NCBI GenBank assembly: GCA_021778845.1
Contig: JAJYBU010000031.1
Span: forward strand, 1-45,639
Source of the DNA: Acidobacteriota bacterium
GTDB taxonomy: Bacteria > Acidobacteriota > Terriglobia > Terriglobales > Acidobacteriaceae
Length of the DNA: 45,639 nucleotides
Reading direction: 5' to 3'
The position numbers were made by a program, and so were the translations under genes. The notes beneath the pieces were generated by a model. It saw nothing but the letters and a program-made list of their open reading frames with translations. It was not told where the DNA came from and ran no database searches. Of this stretch, positions 8,217-16,743 are shown piece after piece. Each line of letters begins with the position of its first letter. Position 1 is the stretch's first letter.

Positions 8217-10231
8217 TGACGGTGACACGTTGGACTCTTTCGCTCGTCCTGATGTTACTTGCGGCTGTTATCACCCCGCTGCATGGCCAGACATATCCCA
8301 CGCCGACGCCAGCCCAGCAGCAGGGCATCGACACCGATACCGCCCGCCACTTCGGCGACGCTCCGCTCAACCCCGGTCCATTGGCGTCTGATCTATCGCC
8401 AGCCCTGACGACCGCAGATATCAATAGGGCTACGCGCAAGGTTGCCGATTGGGAGTTAGCAAGATCGCAGCCGTACTTCGATCGCATCTGGACGTGGAGC
8501 GTCCTCTATAGCGGGTTCATGGCGGCGTCGGAATCTACCGGAGACCCGAAGTACCGCGACGCTATGACGGCGATGGCGGAGAAATTTGACTGGTCACTGC
8601 GCAACGAATTACCTAACGCTGACGACCAAAGTGTTGCACAGACCTACCTCGACCTATACCTTCTCGGTGGCAAGAAGGATGCGAGAATGATCACACCTAC
8701 GCGCAGCGTTCTCGACGTGGTCATGAAGCTTAGTACCCTTAGGCCGGACGATCCTAGGCTGCCGTGGTGGTGGTGCGATGCTTTGTTCATGGCGCCACCC
8801 GTTTGGTCGCGGATGTACGCAGCGACCGGTGACCATCGCTATATCGACTACCTCGACAATCAATGGCAACAGACCTCAGCGCTGCTCTATGACAAGGACG
8901 AACATCTCTATGCGCGGGATGAATCCTACAAAACCAAGCGCGAGCCGAATGGACAGAAGATTTTCTGGTCGCGAGGCGAAGGCTGGGTGATGGGTGGTCT
9001 TGTGCGAACGCTGGAGTATCTGCCTGATAACGACCCGCGCCGGTCATTTTATATTGAGCAGTTGAAAGAGATGTCCGCACGCGTGGCTGGATTGCAAGGC
9101 AGCGACGGCCTATGGACCTCTGCACTTCTGGATCCGAAGGACTATCCGGAACCGGAGATGTCGGGCTCCGCTTTGATGGTCTACGCGATCACCTGGGGCA
9201 TCAATGAAGGCGTCCTCGACGCAAAGACTTATCGCCCTTTGGTCGAACGTGGATGGCGAGGTATGTTGCAGCATGTGTACGCGGATGGCCGACTGGGTTG
9301 TATTCAACAGACCGGTGCGGAGCCCGCGTACTATCGGCCAGGCTCTAGTTACAACTTCGGAGTCGGCGCGTACCTGCTGGCTGCGAGCGAGCTGAAGCGT
9401 ATGGCCGTGAGGGACCAGCAAGCTGCCGCAATCAGCACCGATCCTGGCTTGACGATGCAGTTTACCCGCCCTGTGAATTTCAAGCGTGGCATCCCGACCA
9501 TCTGGCTGGTGGGTGACTCGACCGTGCGCAATGGGCATGGCGATGGTGCGCATAATCAGATGGGATGGGGCGATGAGTTAGCTCTCTACTTCGACACGAA
9601 CAAGGTGAACATTGTCAATCTTGCGATCGGTGGAAGAAGCTCCCGGACCTACATCACGGAAGGGCATTGGGCGCAGGCGCTACAGATGATCAACCCGGGT
9701 GACGTGGTGCTGATCCAATTCGGACACAACGATGGCGGAGCGATCGACGACCCGGCTCGTGCGAGAGCTTCACTGCCCGGTGTCGGTAATGAGACCAGGG
9801 AGATTTACAACCCGGTACAGAAAGGCCCGGAACTGGTGCATACATTTGGCTGGTATATGACGCAGTATGTCAAGGGAACGCGGAGCAAGGGCGCAACGCC
9901 AATCCTGTGCTCTTTGGTCCCTCGGAAGATATGGGCAGACCGGAGCATCGTTCGTGGGGCGTCCACCTATGGTGGATGGACGCGCGATGTAGCGCTGGCA
10001 CAGCATGCCAACTTTATTGACCTCAACGAAATCACAGCGCGCAAGTATGACGCGATGGGCCACTCGGCGGTCGATTCGCTCTTCGGCGATCCGCACACGC
10101 ATACAACCGTTGAAGGGGCGATCGTCAACGCAGAGAGTGTAGTCGCGGGTCTAAAGGCTCTTCCTGACGATCCGGTGGCAAATGACTTTTCAGCGAAAGG
10201 GAAAGAGATTGCTCCTTACACGGTCCAGTAA
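8216..10231 (+). CDS. GH105 unsaturated rhamnogalacturonyl hydrolase fused to SGNH acetylesterase
   Basis: A 671-residue two-enzyme fusion with signal peptide (WTLSLVLMLLAAVITPLHGQ). Residues about 70-400 are a GH105 alpha/alpha-barrel: 'WWWCDALFMAPPVWSRMYAATGD' carries the expected acid Asp188, and 'FWSRGEGWVMGGLVRTLEYLP' is a family hallmark. GH105 removes the 4,5-unsaturated galacturonate left by lyases. Residues about 427-650 form an SGNH esterase like rhamnogalacturonan acetylesterase: 'WLVGDSTVRN' (Ser435), 'AIGGRSSRTY', 'QFGHNDGG' (Asn505). In the last block the usual Asp-x-x-His reads 'GDPHTHTTVEGA' (Asp625, His627, His629), so Asp is one position out of register. It is coupled to the GH28 gene by stop/start overlap. 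Each domain is well supported; whether the esterase half is active is open. Confidence 0.88.
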   Translation: MTVTRWTLSLVLMLLAAVITPLHGQTYPTPTPAQQQGIDTDTARHFGDAPLNPGPLASDLSPALTTADINRATRKVADWELARSQPYFDRIWTWSVLYSGFMAASESTGDPKYRDAMTAMAEKFDWSLRNELPNADDQSVAQTYLDLYLLGGKKDARMITPTRSVLDVVMKLSTLRPDDPRLPWWWCDALFMAPPVWSRMYAATGDHRYIDYLDNQWQQTSALLYDKDEHLYARDESYKTKREPNGQKIFWSRGEGWVMGGLVRTLEYLPDNDPRRSFYIEQLKEMSARVAGLQGSDGLWTSALLDPKDYPEPEMSGSALMVYAITWGINEGVLDAKTYRPLVERGWRGMLQHVYADGRLGCIQQTGAEPAYYRPGSSYNFGVGAYLLAASELKRMAVRDQQAAAISTDPGLTMQFTRPVNFKRGIPTIWLVGDSTVRNGHGDGAHNQMGWGDELALYFDTNKVNIVNLAIGGRSSRTYITEGHWAQALQMINPGDVVLIQFGHNDGGAIDDPARARASLPGVGNETREIYNPVQKGPELVHTFGWYMTQYVKGTRSKGATPILCSLVPRKIWADRSIVRGASTYGGWTRDVALAQHANFIDLNEITARKYDAMGHSAVDSLFGDPHTHTTVEGAIVNAESVVAGLKALPDDPVANDFSAKGKEIAPYTVQ

Positions 10232-10446
10232 CTGAGGTGGTTGATGCAGTAGCTATTGAACGGTGCAGAAATTCGATCAGCACCTGAACTTGCTCCGCGA
10301 AATCTTTTCACTCGTAGAGGGTAGATTGTTATTGCTGCTCTACTGTTGCCGAAGCGGTTTGAATGCACTGAAGCTTAGACATGGATAGCTCTGCGCGGGT
10401 GAAGGGGTGGAATATGACGTATAGAAGGGAAATTGGGTAGAACGAA

Positions 10447-10812
10447 ATGAGTGAGTTCGGAAAAGAGGACGGTCGATTGCAACGAGTCGCACAGATCATT
10501 CAGTTGAATCCAAAGGATGAGGCTGCATATATTCGCTACCACGAGCAGGTGTGGCCCACTGTGCTTGCGACCATTGCTGCATGCAACATTAGCAATTACA
10601 GTATCTTTCTTCGCAATGGTCTCCTATTTGCGTATTTTGAGTACTCGGGGTCCGACCTTACCGCTGATATGGAAAAGATGGCTGCATGTGTTGAGACCCA
10701 GCGCTGGTGGAGCATCATGGACCCCATGCAATCGACTATGCCCGACGCGCTTCCAGGTGAGAAGTGGAGCAACATGCGCGAGGTCTTTCACTTCGATTCT
10801 CTTCCCGCATAG
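10447..10812 (+). CDS. rhaM: L-rhamnose mutarotase
   Basis: A 121-residue cytoplasmic protein matching RhaM along its whole length. It interconverts alpha- and beta-L-rhamnose pyranose so that the anomer used by the isomerase is available. Family patterns are 'QIIQLNPKDEAAYIRYHEQVWP', 'NYSIFLRNGLLFAYFEY', 'CVETQRWWSIMDPMQ' and the ending 'MREVFHFD'. E. coli RhaM has 104 residues; the extra length here is a short N-terminal tail. The ATG has only a weak ribosome binding site (GGGAAATTGGG region). It lies 215 bp after the GH105 fusion and about 13 kb from rhaI/rhaB, linking the depolymerising genes to the catabolic ones. Confidence 0.93.
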   Translation: MSEFGKEDGRLQRVAQIIQLNPKDEAAYIRYHEQVWPTVLATIAACNISNYSIFLRNGLLFAYFEYSGSDLTADMEKMAACVETQRWWSIMDPMQSTMPDALPGEKWSNMREVFHFDSLPA

Positions 10813-10939
10813 CAACCTCAGATCAGCCAGGATAAGGTTCCAAGCCGCGACTGTGATTGAGTGTGAATAAAGTTGAATTGGTGCCTTCCTCGAATCAGGA
10901 GAGATGGCGCTTAGACCTGGAAACTACGAGTTGAGCACA

Positions 10940-12403
10940 ATGAAAACCAGCAGACGAAAGTTTTTGCAGACATCAGCCCTCTCTGGATTGGCATTGAGTG
11001 CAGCGTCAACTGCTGCATCTACGTTGGCGGATCCTTCCGGTGCGCAGGAGGTGTCCGCAGCGCCTCGTCGGCCAAACGTCGTTCTGATCTGCTGCGATCA
11101 GATGCGCTCCGACTTTATTGGTGCGTATGGAGAAAACTCGAAGACCTTGACTCCTAATATCGATCGCATGGTCGAGCGAGGAACCTCGTTCAAGTATGCG
11201 ATGACAAATCAACCCCTATGTTCGCCCGCCAGGTCTTGCATGATTACTGGCCGTTACGCCACCGAGACCGGAGAGTGGAAGCTTGCCATCGGAATGGATT
11301 GGAAGCTACCGACGCTGGCTTCCGTGCTGCGCGAGAACGGTTATACAGCGAATTTTATCGGTAAGTGGCACCTCATGAAGCGGGATGAAGTGACTCATAC
11401 CGGCTTTGGGTATGTACCTCCTGAGAATCGCGGCGGCTTTCTCGATCTCTGGGAAGGAGCCAACGAGCTCGAGTGGACGACGCACCCATATCAAGGCACG
11501 ATTTGGGACGCCGATGGCCATGAGATCACGTACAAGGATGAATACCGCGTCGACTTTCTAACTGACCGTGCTGTAAAGTTTCTGCGGCAGCCGCATGAAA
11601 AACCCTTCCTTCTCTATGTCTCGCAGTTGGAGCCGCATCAGCAGGATGACGAAAAGCGCATTGTGGCTCCCGATGGATACGCAGCGCGTTTCCAAAATCC
11701 GTTTGTTCCGGCGGATTTAAGATCGCTGCCCGGCGACTGGCAGCAGGAGTTGCCGGACTATTATGGCTGCATTCAAAAGATCGACGAATCCGTCGGAACG
11801 ATCCTGAAGACACTCGAAGAACAGCAACTCCTTGACAACACTATCGTCGCATTCATAAGCGATCACGGCTGCCAATTCAGGACTCGCAATCCGGAGTACA
11901 AGCGCAGTCCGCACGACAGTTCGATCCGCATCCCATTTGTCTTTCAAGGCCCAGGCTTTGACCATGCGGCCTCGCTCTCCGAGATTGTGAACCTGATTGA
12001 CCTGACGCCGACTCTCCTCGCTGCAGCCGGTGTTCCCGTGCCCGAATCCATGAAGGGCAAGAACCTTGCACCGCTCATCACCTCTCCCGAGGCGCGCCGA
12101 GCATGGGCTAACACGGCGTACATCCAAGTCAGCGAATCGATGTTGGCCCGTGCAATACGCACCAAAGACTGGTGCTACTGCGTTGTGGACCGCAGCAAGA
12201 CTGGTCGTGAGCAGCCGGCCAGTATGCACTATGAGGAGTATCAGATGTACAGCATCGCAGATGATCCTGCGCAACACATCAACCTCGCTGGTCGCAAGGA
12301 GTTCGTCAATCAGGCTGCGCTCCTGCGAGAGGAGCTGAAGAAGCATATGCTCGCTGCGGGCGAGCAGGAAGCCGAAATCAAGCCAGCAAAACTCTATCCG
12401 TAG
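10940..12403 (+). CDS. Tat-exported S1 family sulfatase
   Basis: A 487-residue type I sulfatase that would hydrolyse a sulfate ester in the periplasm or outside. The N-terminus is a Tat signal ('SRRKFLQTSALSGLAL'). The maturation motif 'LCSPARSCMITGRYATETG' holds Cys94-x-Pro-x-Arg98, the cysteine that becomes formylglycine. Metal-site patterns are 'VLICCDQMRSD' near the start and 'VAFISDHGCQF' later. I prefer the ATG at 10940 because it places the twin Arg at residues 5-6. An upstream ATG at 10904 has AGGAG only 2 nt away, too close for normal use. The substrate is not evident; sulfated rhamnosides or uronides are possible given the locus. No anaerobic maturase or FGE gene is in the window. 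Confidence 0.88.
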   Translation: MKTSRRKFLQTSALSGLALSAASTAASTLADPSGAQEVSAAPRRPNVVLICCDQMRSDFIGAYGENSKTLTPNIDRMVERGTSFKYAMTNQPLCSPARSCMITGRYATETGEWKLAIGMDWKLPTLASVLRENGYTANFIGKWHLMKRDEVTHTGFGYVPPENRGGFLDLWEGANELEWTTHPYQGTIWDADGHEITYKDEYRVDFLTDRAVKFLRQPHEKPFLLYVSQLEPHQQDDEKRIVAPDGYAARFQNPFVPADLRSLPGDWQQELPDYYGCIQKIDESVGTILKTLEEQQLLDNTIVAFISDHGCQFRTRNPEYKRSPHDSSIRIPFVFQGPGFDHAASLSEIVNLIDLTPTLLAAAGVPVPESMKGKNLAPLITSPEARRAWANTAYIQVSESMLARAIRTKDWCYCVVDRSKTGREQPASMHYEEYQMYSIADDPAQHINLAGRKEFVNQAALLREELKKHMLAAGEQEAEIKPAKLYP

Positions 12404-12409
12404 CTCCTG

Positions 12410-13714
12410 AAAATTAACTTCATGGAAAGCGTCGGCGAATGTGGCTGCATCCAGGTTGCGATGCCATGCTTCAACTCCATAGCGTTCGCCCCGTTGCGGC
12501 GAAATGTGCATCCACCGAACACAGTTCGCGTGCCTTTCGCGCATGAGCCTTGCATTGAAGTCGTGCATCCAGTCCTGATACGCCTACCCTGGCCCAGCCC
12601 ACCCGTCGCTCGACCCCTGCGCATAACGTTTCAGGTAGACAAACCTGTCGTTGGTATAAACGCCGCCGGTTCTGAGGTCCTCCTCTGAACGCCGTCTTGC
12701 GGAATCCAGTCGCGGTGCGCGCCACCTCCACGATCTTCCCGTCAACCATCAGCATCGTCTAAACCTCATAGAGGTGAGGATCATCCGTACTCCAGAAGCG
12801 TGCATTTTTGATCGATCCCGATGCGATCTGCACACTCTTTTCACCATCCACCATATCGACCTGGTCAGCCTCGAAGCGCGCTCGTATCTGCCCCGCGGCG
12901 TCGACGACGACAGCCGAGCGTTCAACGGTCGCGCGGTCTCCCGAGCCACCTGCACCTCGGATTCAACCGTCCGGCCCGCCGTCTTCTTCGCTATGTCGAA
13001 GCTCTGCGCATAGACGTAGACACCCTGGCTCTCGAGGCCGTAGAAGCCCGGCAACGTCTGGTGAATCTTCCCCGTAACATGCAGCCACACATGTTGATTG
13101 ATGCCGCCGAAGCCAGGAATGAAGTCATTCCTATTCCATTCAAAAGCTGTGCCAGTGGCTGGTTCCAGGTAGTTCGTCCGGTTGTCTACCTTGACCGCCA
13201 CCACCTTGCCCTGTACGCCCGGCAGCAACCGATCGATGATGCCGTAGGCCGTGATTCCGTTCTGATAGAGCCCAACATGGTTCCCGTTCAGATAAATATC
13301 TCCGGTGTGCCGCATACCTTCGAACTCGAGGAAGATCCTGCAACTCGAGATATCTGCGGGTAACGGGAAGTGTTTTCGATACCGCGCCAAGCCCTTATGT
13401 GTTCCGCGATCGCCGCCTCCGTGCGAGATCGGTTCGCGGAAGGAGTCGACATCGTTGTAGGGATGCGACGCGATGACGACAGGCCACTTCAAATCATCGA
13501 ACTGCATTGCTTCAGAGCCAGTTACATCCTCGCGAACGAACCTCCAGTCGAGATTGAAGTTTAACCTGACGGGAGGCGATTCCAGCGGAGTGTAGGGCGT
13601 GGCTCCGATCGCCGCAGATACCGGATAGGTCGGTCAGTGGACGGTGGCCAATCCTGCTGCTGAAAACGCTGTAGCACCTTGAATTTCACGGCGAGGCAGA
13701 TCATGGTCTGGCAT
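12410..13714 (-). pseudogene. Decayed GH2 beta-galactosidase/glucuronidase-like gene
   Basis: Reading the minus strand from an ATG at 13714 (MPDHDLPRREIQGATAFSAAGLATV) gives a Tat-like leader, then TGA at 13634-13636. The same frame continues 'NFNLDWRFVREDVTG' into a GH2 sugar-binding domain ('ARYRKHFPLP', 'DIYLNGNHVGLYQNGITAYGIID', 'NDFIPGFGGINQHVWLHVTG'). After a frame change near 12940 the homology resumes ('VVVDAAGQIRARF', 'NARFWSTDDPHLYEV'), with TAG at 12759-12761, a second frame change near 12690 and TAG at 12584-12586. The remnant ends with 'DWMHDFNARLMRERHANCVRWMH' just before the sulfatase stop. The catalytic half is absent. This is a multiply disrupted gene from a GH2 group different from the intact GH2 next to it. 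Confidence 0.85.
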
Positions 13715-13861
13715 CAGGCTTCCTCGTTCCTTTACGGAATGAAATACGGCGCAGCGCACCTTGGACCATGTTTGCGTACCTCTTCGGCGTGAGGGGAAGG
13801 GAATTGAGGCGTCCCTGCGCTCGTCCGTTGAGCGAACGCATCGGAACGGTTCAGTGCCTTC

Positions 13862-16243
13862 TTAGTCGCGATCACTTGCGGTGACGATGGGAAGGCGTAC
13901 GAAGGCCGACGCCAATCCATCGCTTGAGACGGTCACCATTACATTGCCTTTGCCTGCGGTCGCACGAACGATTGCAATCGCCGTTCCATGGAAAGCGGCT
14001 CGATCAGGATGTTGGAATCCGGAGTTGTCCGAATTGTCTGCATTGTCCGTTGCGATAATCTGCCCTGGTCCTTTCACGGTGAAGTGAAGCGTCGAGTGGC
14101 CATCGGGAACTGGTGTCCCCTGATCATCGGTGATGCTGGCTCGCAGATACGCAACGTCATCCCATGAACTCGAAAGCCGCGCGCGTTCTATCCTCAGCGC
14201 GAGTTTCGCAGGCTTGCCCGCAGTGCGCAGTGTTTCGGCTGCACAAGCAGCACCGCCGTTCCTACCAGCGGCGTGCAGGCTTCCCGCCTGGAACGGCACT
14301 GCCCACTCGATAGGTCGTGCATCGGAGTTACGTGGTTTGCTCCCCAGCGAGCGGCCGTTCAGAAACAGTTCAACCTCTTCGCAGTTTGTGTAGACCTCGA
14401 CCTGCTCATCATGTGGCTGCAGATTTGCGGGCGTCCAGTCCGCGAAGACGACCTGCCGCGGACGATACTGCTGCGCTTCATAGCCAGGATCGGTGGGTGC
14501 CAGCGGGGTGGGTGCCACACGTCGCGCGATATGAACCACCGGTGTGTCGCTCCACCAACTCTGTCGCTCCAACCCGTCCGGCTTCGGTGCATCCGTGCGG
14601 TCATACAGTCCGCTCGCGTCACCGATCACGGGCCAGTGCCTCGACTCTCCCAGATAGTCCGTGCCGGACCAGATGAACTCGCCTGAGAACTCAGGATGAT
14701 CGCGCATAGCCAGCCACGTCGCGCGGTCGTGGATCTCCTCTGTGCCGATGATCTTGCGGCTCGTGTTCTGCGCGTGAGCGGCGAGCAGTTCGTTGGTGCG
14801 ATAGTTCTGCCCCACGACATCAAGCATGTCCGCGAGCCCATCCTCATAGTCGTGGCTTGCGTTCGGACGGAAAAGTGCCATCGTCACCGGCCGCGTCGGG
14901 TCGTTCTCGTGAAACGTTGCGATCAGCGCCGCCAGGATTGGTTTGGCAATAGCCGGATGGGGCGTGTCATGGATCTCATTGCCGGCGCTATACAGAATGA
15001 TGCTCGGATGATTACGATCCCGCCGCACCGTATCGCGCGTGTCCGTCAGATACCACTCTTTGAAATAAAGATGGTAGTCATAAGGATTCTTCCCCACTGT
15101 CCACTGGTCAAACATCTCGTCCATGACCAGGAATCCCATTCGGTCGCATAGATCCAGAAACTCTGGTGCAACTGGGTTATGTGCGGTGCGAATTGCATTC
15201 ACGCCCATCTGCCGCATCGCAGCCAGCCGGTGTTCCCACGCACCGAGAGGAGCAGCCATTCCAAGGGCGCCAACATCGCTGTGCAATGCAACGCCCTTGA
15301 TCTTCACGTTGCGTCCATTTAACCAGAAGCCTGTGGCTGCCTCGAAGTGAAATTCACGAATGCCGAAACGGACTGAATCAATATCGCTCACCTTTCCATC
15401 AGTGGTCACGGCCAACTTGACGCGATACAGTGCCGGATGGTCGATGTCCCAGAGTTCAGGCTTGAGCACCTGAGCGGATACAGCAAAATTTTGCTGCTGC
15501 CCCGCATCGATGATGCGCGTTGGACTGGCAAGCACGCCAACCGTATGCCCTTCCGGTGTGATCAACGTTGCAGTCACTGAAACTCTGGACGGGGCAGCCG
15601 AATCGTTCTGGACCGTACTCTGCACGTGCACTGTAGCCGAACTCGGGGACACATCTGTTGTCGATAAGAACGTACTATCTCCAACTGTGTGTACGGGATC
15701 TTCCATAAGCAGGCGAACATGCCTGTAGATGCCCGCTCCTTCATAGAATCGGGAGGCTGGCTGTTTAGAATCATCCACTCGCACCGCGAGGACGTTGGTC
15801 TCTCCATTCCCGAAGTGCAGATGGCCCGTCAGATCATATCGCAGGCTCACATATCCGTTGGGTCGATGCCCAAGCAGGAAGCCGTTAATCCACACATCGC
15901 TGTTCGCCATAATGCCATCGAACTCGATGAAAATACGTCTCCTCGCATTGCGACGGGACAGTTCAAAATGCTTTCTGTACCAACCGATACCTGCCGGCGC
16001 AAACGCTCCCGCACCACCCGATGGATTGCTCGCTGCCAACGGTCCCGCGATCGCCCAGTCATGCGGAAGATCGATCCTCATCCACTCCTGATCATTGAGT
16101 GCTGGATCGGATCCAGCATGAATATCCATGGGCAGGAATTTCCACTGGTGGTCGAAAGGTTCCACCACACGCGGTGATTGCGCCCTGACCGGCGTAATGC
16201 AACACCCGCCCATGATAAGCAGGAGTGCGAGCGGCCTCCTCAT
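13862..16243 (-). CDS. Exported GH2 beta-galactosidase
   Basis: A 793-residue family 2 glycoside hydrolase, probably removing beta-galactose side chains from pectic galactan. A signal peptide (RRPLALLLIMGGCCITPVRAQ) precedes the sugar-binding domain ('WYRKHFELSRRNARRRIFIEFDGIM', 'DVWINGFLLGHRPNGY'), an Ig-like domain and the TIM barrel ('RTAHNPVAPEFLDLCDRMGFLVMDEMFD'). The acid/base Glu lies in 'LYSAGNEIHD' and a candidate nucleophile Glu in 'KIIGTEEIHD'. Ig-like domains with 'YTNCEEVELFLNGRSLG' follow. I use the ATG at 16243, which has GGAG close upstream and starts directly at the signal peptide; the open frame runs on to 16540 without a better start. Substrate preference (galactoside versus glucuronide) is inferred. 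Confidence 0.87.
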   Translation of the reverse strand: MRRPLALLLIMGGCCITPVRAQSPRVVEPFDHQWKFLPMDIHAGSDPALNDQEWMRIDLPHDWAIAGPLAASNPSGGAGAFAPAGIGWYRKHFELSRRNARRRIFIEFDGIMANSDVWINGFLLGHRPNGYVSLRYDLTGHLHFGNGETNVLAVRVDDSKQPASRFYEGAGIYRHVRLLMEDPVHTVGDSTFLSTTDVSPSSATVHVQSTVQNDSAAPSRVSVTATLITPEGHTVGVLASPTRIIDAGQQQNFAVSAQVLKPELWDIDHPALYRVKLAVTTDGKVSDIDSVRFGIREFHFEAATGFWLNGRNVKIKGVALHSDVGALGMAAPLGAWEHRLAAMRQMGVNAIRTAHNPVAPEFLDLCDRMGFLVMDEMFDQWTVGKNPYDYHLYFKEWYLTDTRDTVRRDRNHPSIILYSAGNEIHDTPHPAIAKPILAALIATFHENDPTRPVTMALFRPNASHDYEDGLADMLDVVGQNYRTNELLAAHAQNTSRKIIGTEEIHDRATWLAMRDHPEFSGEFIWSGTDYLGESRHWPVIGDASGLYDRTDAPKPDGLERQSWWSDTPVVHIARRVAPTPLAPTDPGYEAQQYRPRQVVFADWTPANLQPHDEQVEVYTNCEEVELFLNGRSLGSKPRNSDARPIEWAVPFQAGSLHAAGRNGGAACAAETLRTAGKPAKLALRIERARLSSSWDDVAYLRASITDDQGTPVPDGHSTLHFTVKGPGQIIATDNADNSDNSGFQHPDRAAFHGTAIAIVRATAGKGNVMVTVSSDGLASAFVRLPIVTASDRD

Positions 16244-16346
16244 GTATCTCCAATGCCTGCTTGTCACGCTGTTCTCCCGGCTGCTGTGCGAATACGTGAA
16301 GGCCGCCGCCATCAGAACGTAATGCTTTCCGTTTGACCTATGCGAT

Positions 16347-16375
16347 ACGGTAATGTTGGCGTGTTGAAATGTCAA
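16347..16375 (-). promoter_or_regulatory. Candidate promoter of the GH2 gene
   Basis: On the minus strand TTGACA (16375-16370) is followed after 17 nt by TACCGT (16352-16347), a consensus -35 with a partial -10. It lies about 100 nt upstream of the GH2 ATG at 16243. The -35 is embedded in the recurring 9-mer TATTGACAT. Confidence 0.45.
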
Positions 16376-16664
16376 TAGAAAAGAAATTTCTGTTGAAAAA
16401 TATTGACATGGCCGCCATGTGCCTTTGCTGCAGCCCTTGTACGTTGCTCTGCCAGCATTACGTTGCTCCCTATTCCCGCTTCGCCGGCCGTTCGTTTGCT
16501 GTCGCTCGGGGTTCGGCAGGTTCGTGCTCGCCTGTCTCACCCGCAGGTGTCAGACGTTGATGCACGAACGAAATGGCTGGTCGTGGGACGGTCGTAAGCC
16601 TACGGATAACGCAGGGCAAGTTCCTACTCCGTACACATATTTTTCTGCGGACATTATTTGTCTA
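16376..16664. other. Intergenic spacer upstream of the TonB receptor
   Basis: This divergent region has no convincing gene. It contains a plus-strand TATTGACAT copy (16401-16409) forming an inverted pair with the copy at 16369-16377; the arms are separated by an AT-rich stretch (16378-16400). A short direct repeat ACGTTGCTC occurs at about 16441 and 16460. The rest shows nothing recognisable. Confidence 0.45.
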
Positions 16665-16694
16665 TTGACATACATGTGTCCGCGCACATATTGT
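16665..16694 (+). promoter_or_regulatory. Candidate promoter of the TonB-dependent receptor
   Basis: A consensus -35 TTGACA (16665-16670) is followed after 18 nt by TATTGT (16689-16694), about 50 nt before the receptor start at 16744. The spacer contains the imperfect palindrome ATGTG-TCCGCG-CACAT, a possible operator overlapping the promoter. The -35 lies inside a TATTGACAT 9-mer. Confidence 0.5.
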
Positions 16695-16743
16695 TTGGCT
16701 GCTACCAAACACGATAGCTATGCGTTCTTTATTTGGAGAGACC

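Noticed and set aside
10232..10446. Possible hairpin GTAGAG/CTCTAC upstream of rhaM
   Set aside because: Only 6 bp of stem with an 18-nt loop and no T-run; too weak to call a terminator or riboswitch.
11717..12568. A 283-codon minus-strand frame overlapping the sulfatase gene
   Set aside because: Its first 40 or so codons are the tail of the decayed GH2 gene; the rest is antisense to the sulfatase and has no protein-like features.
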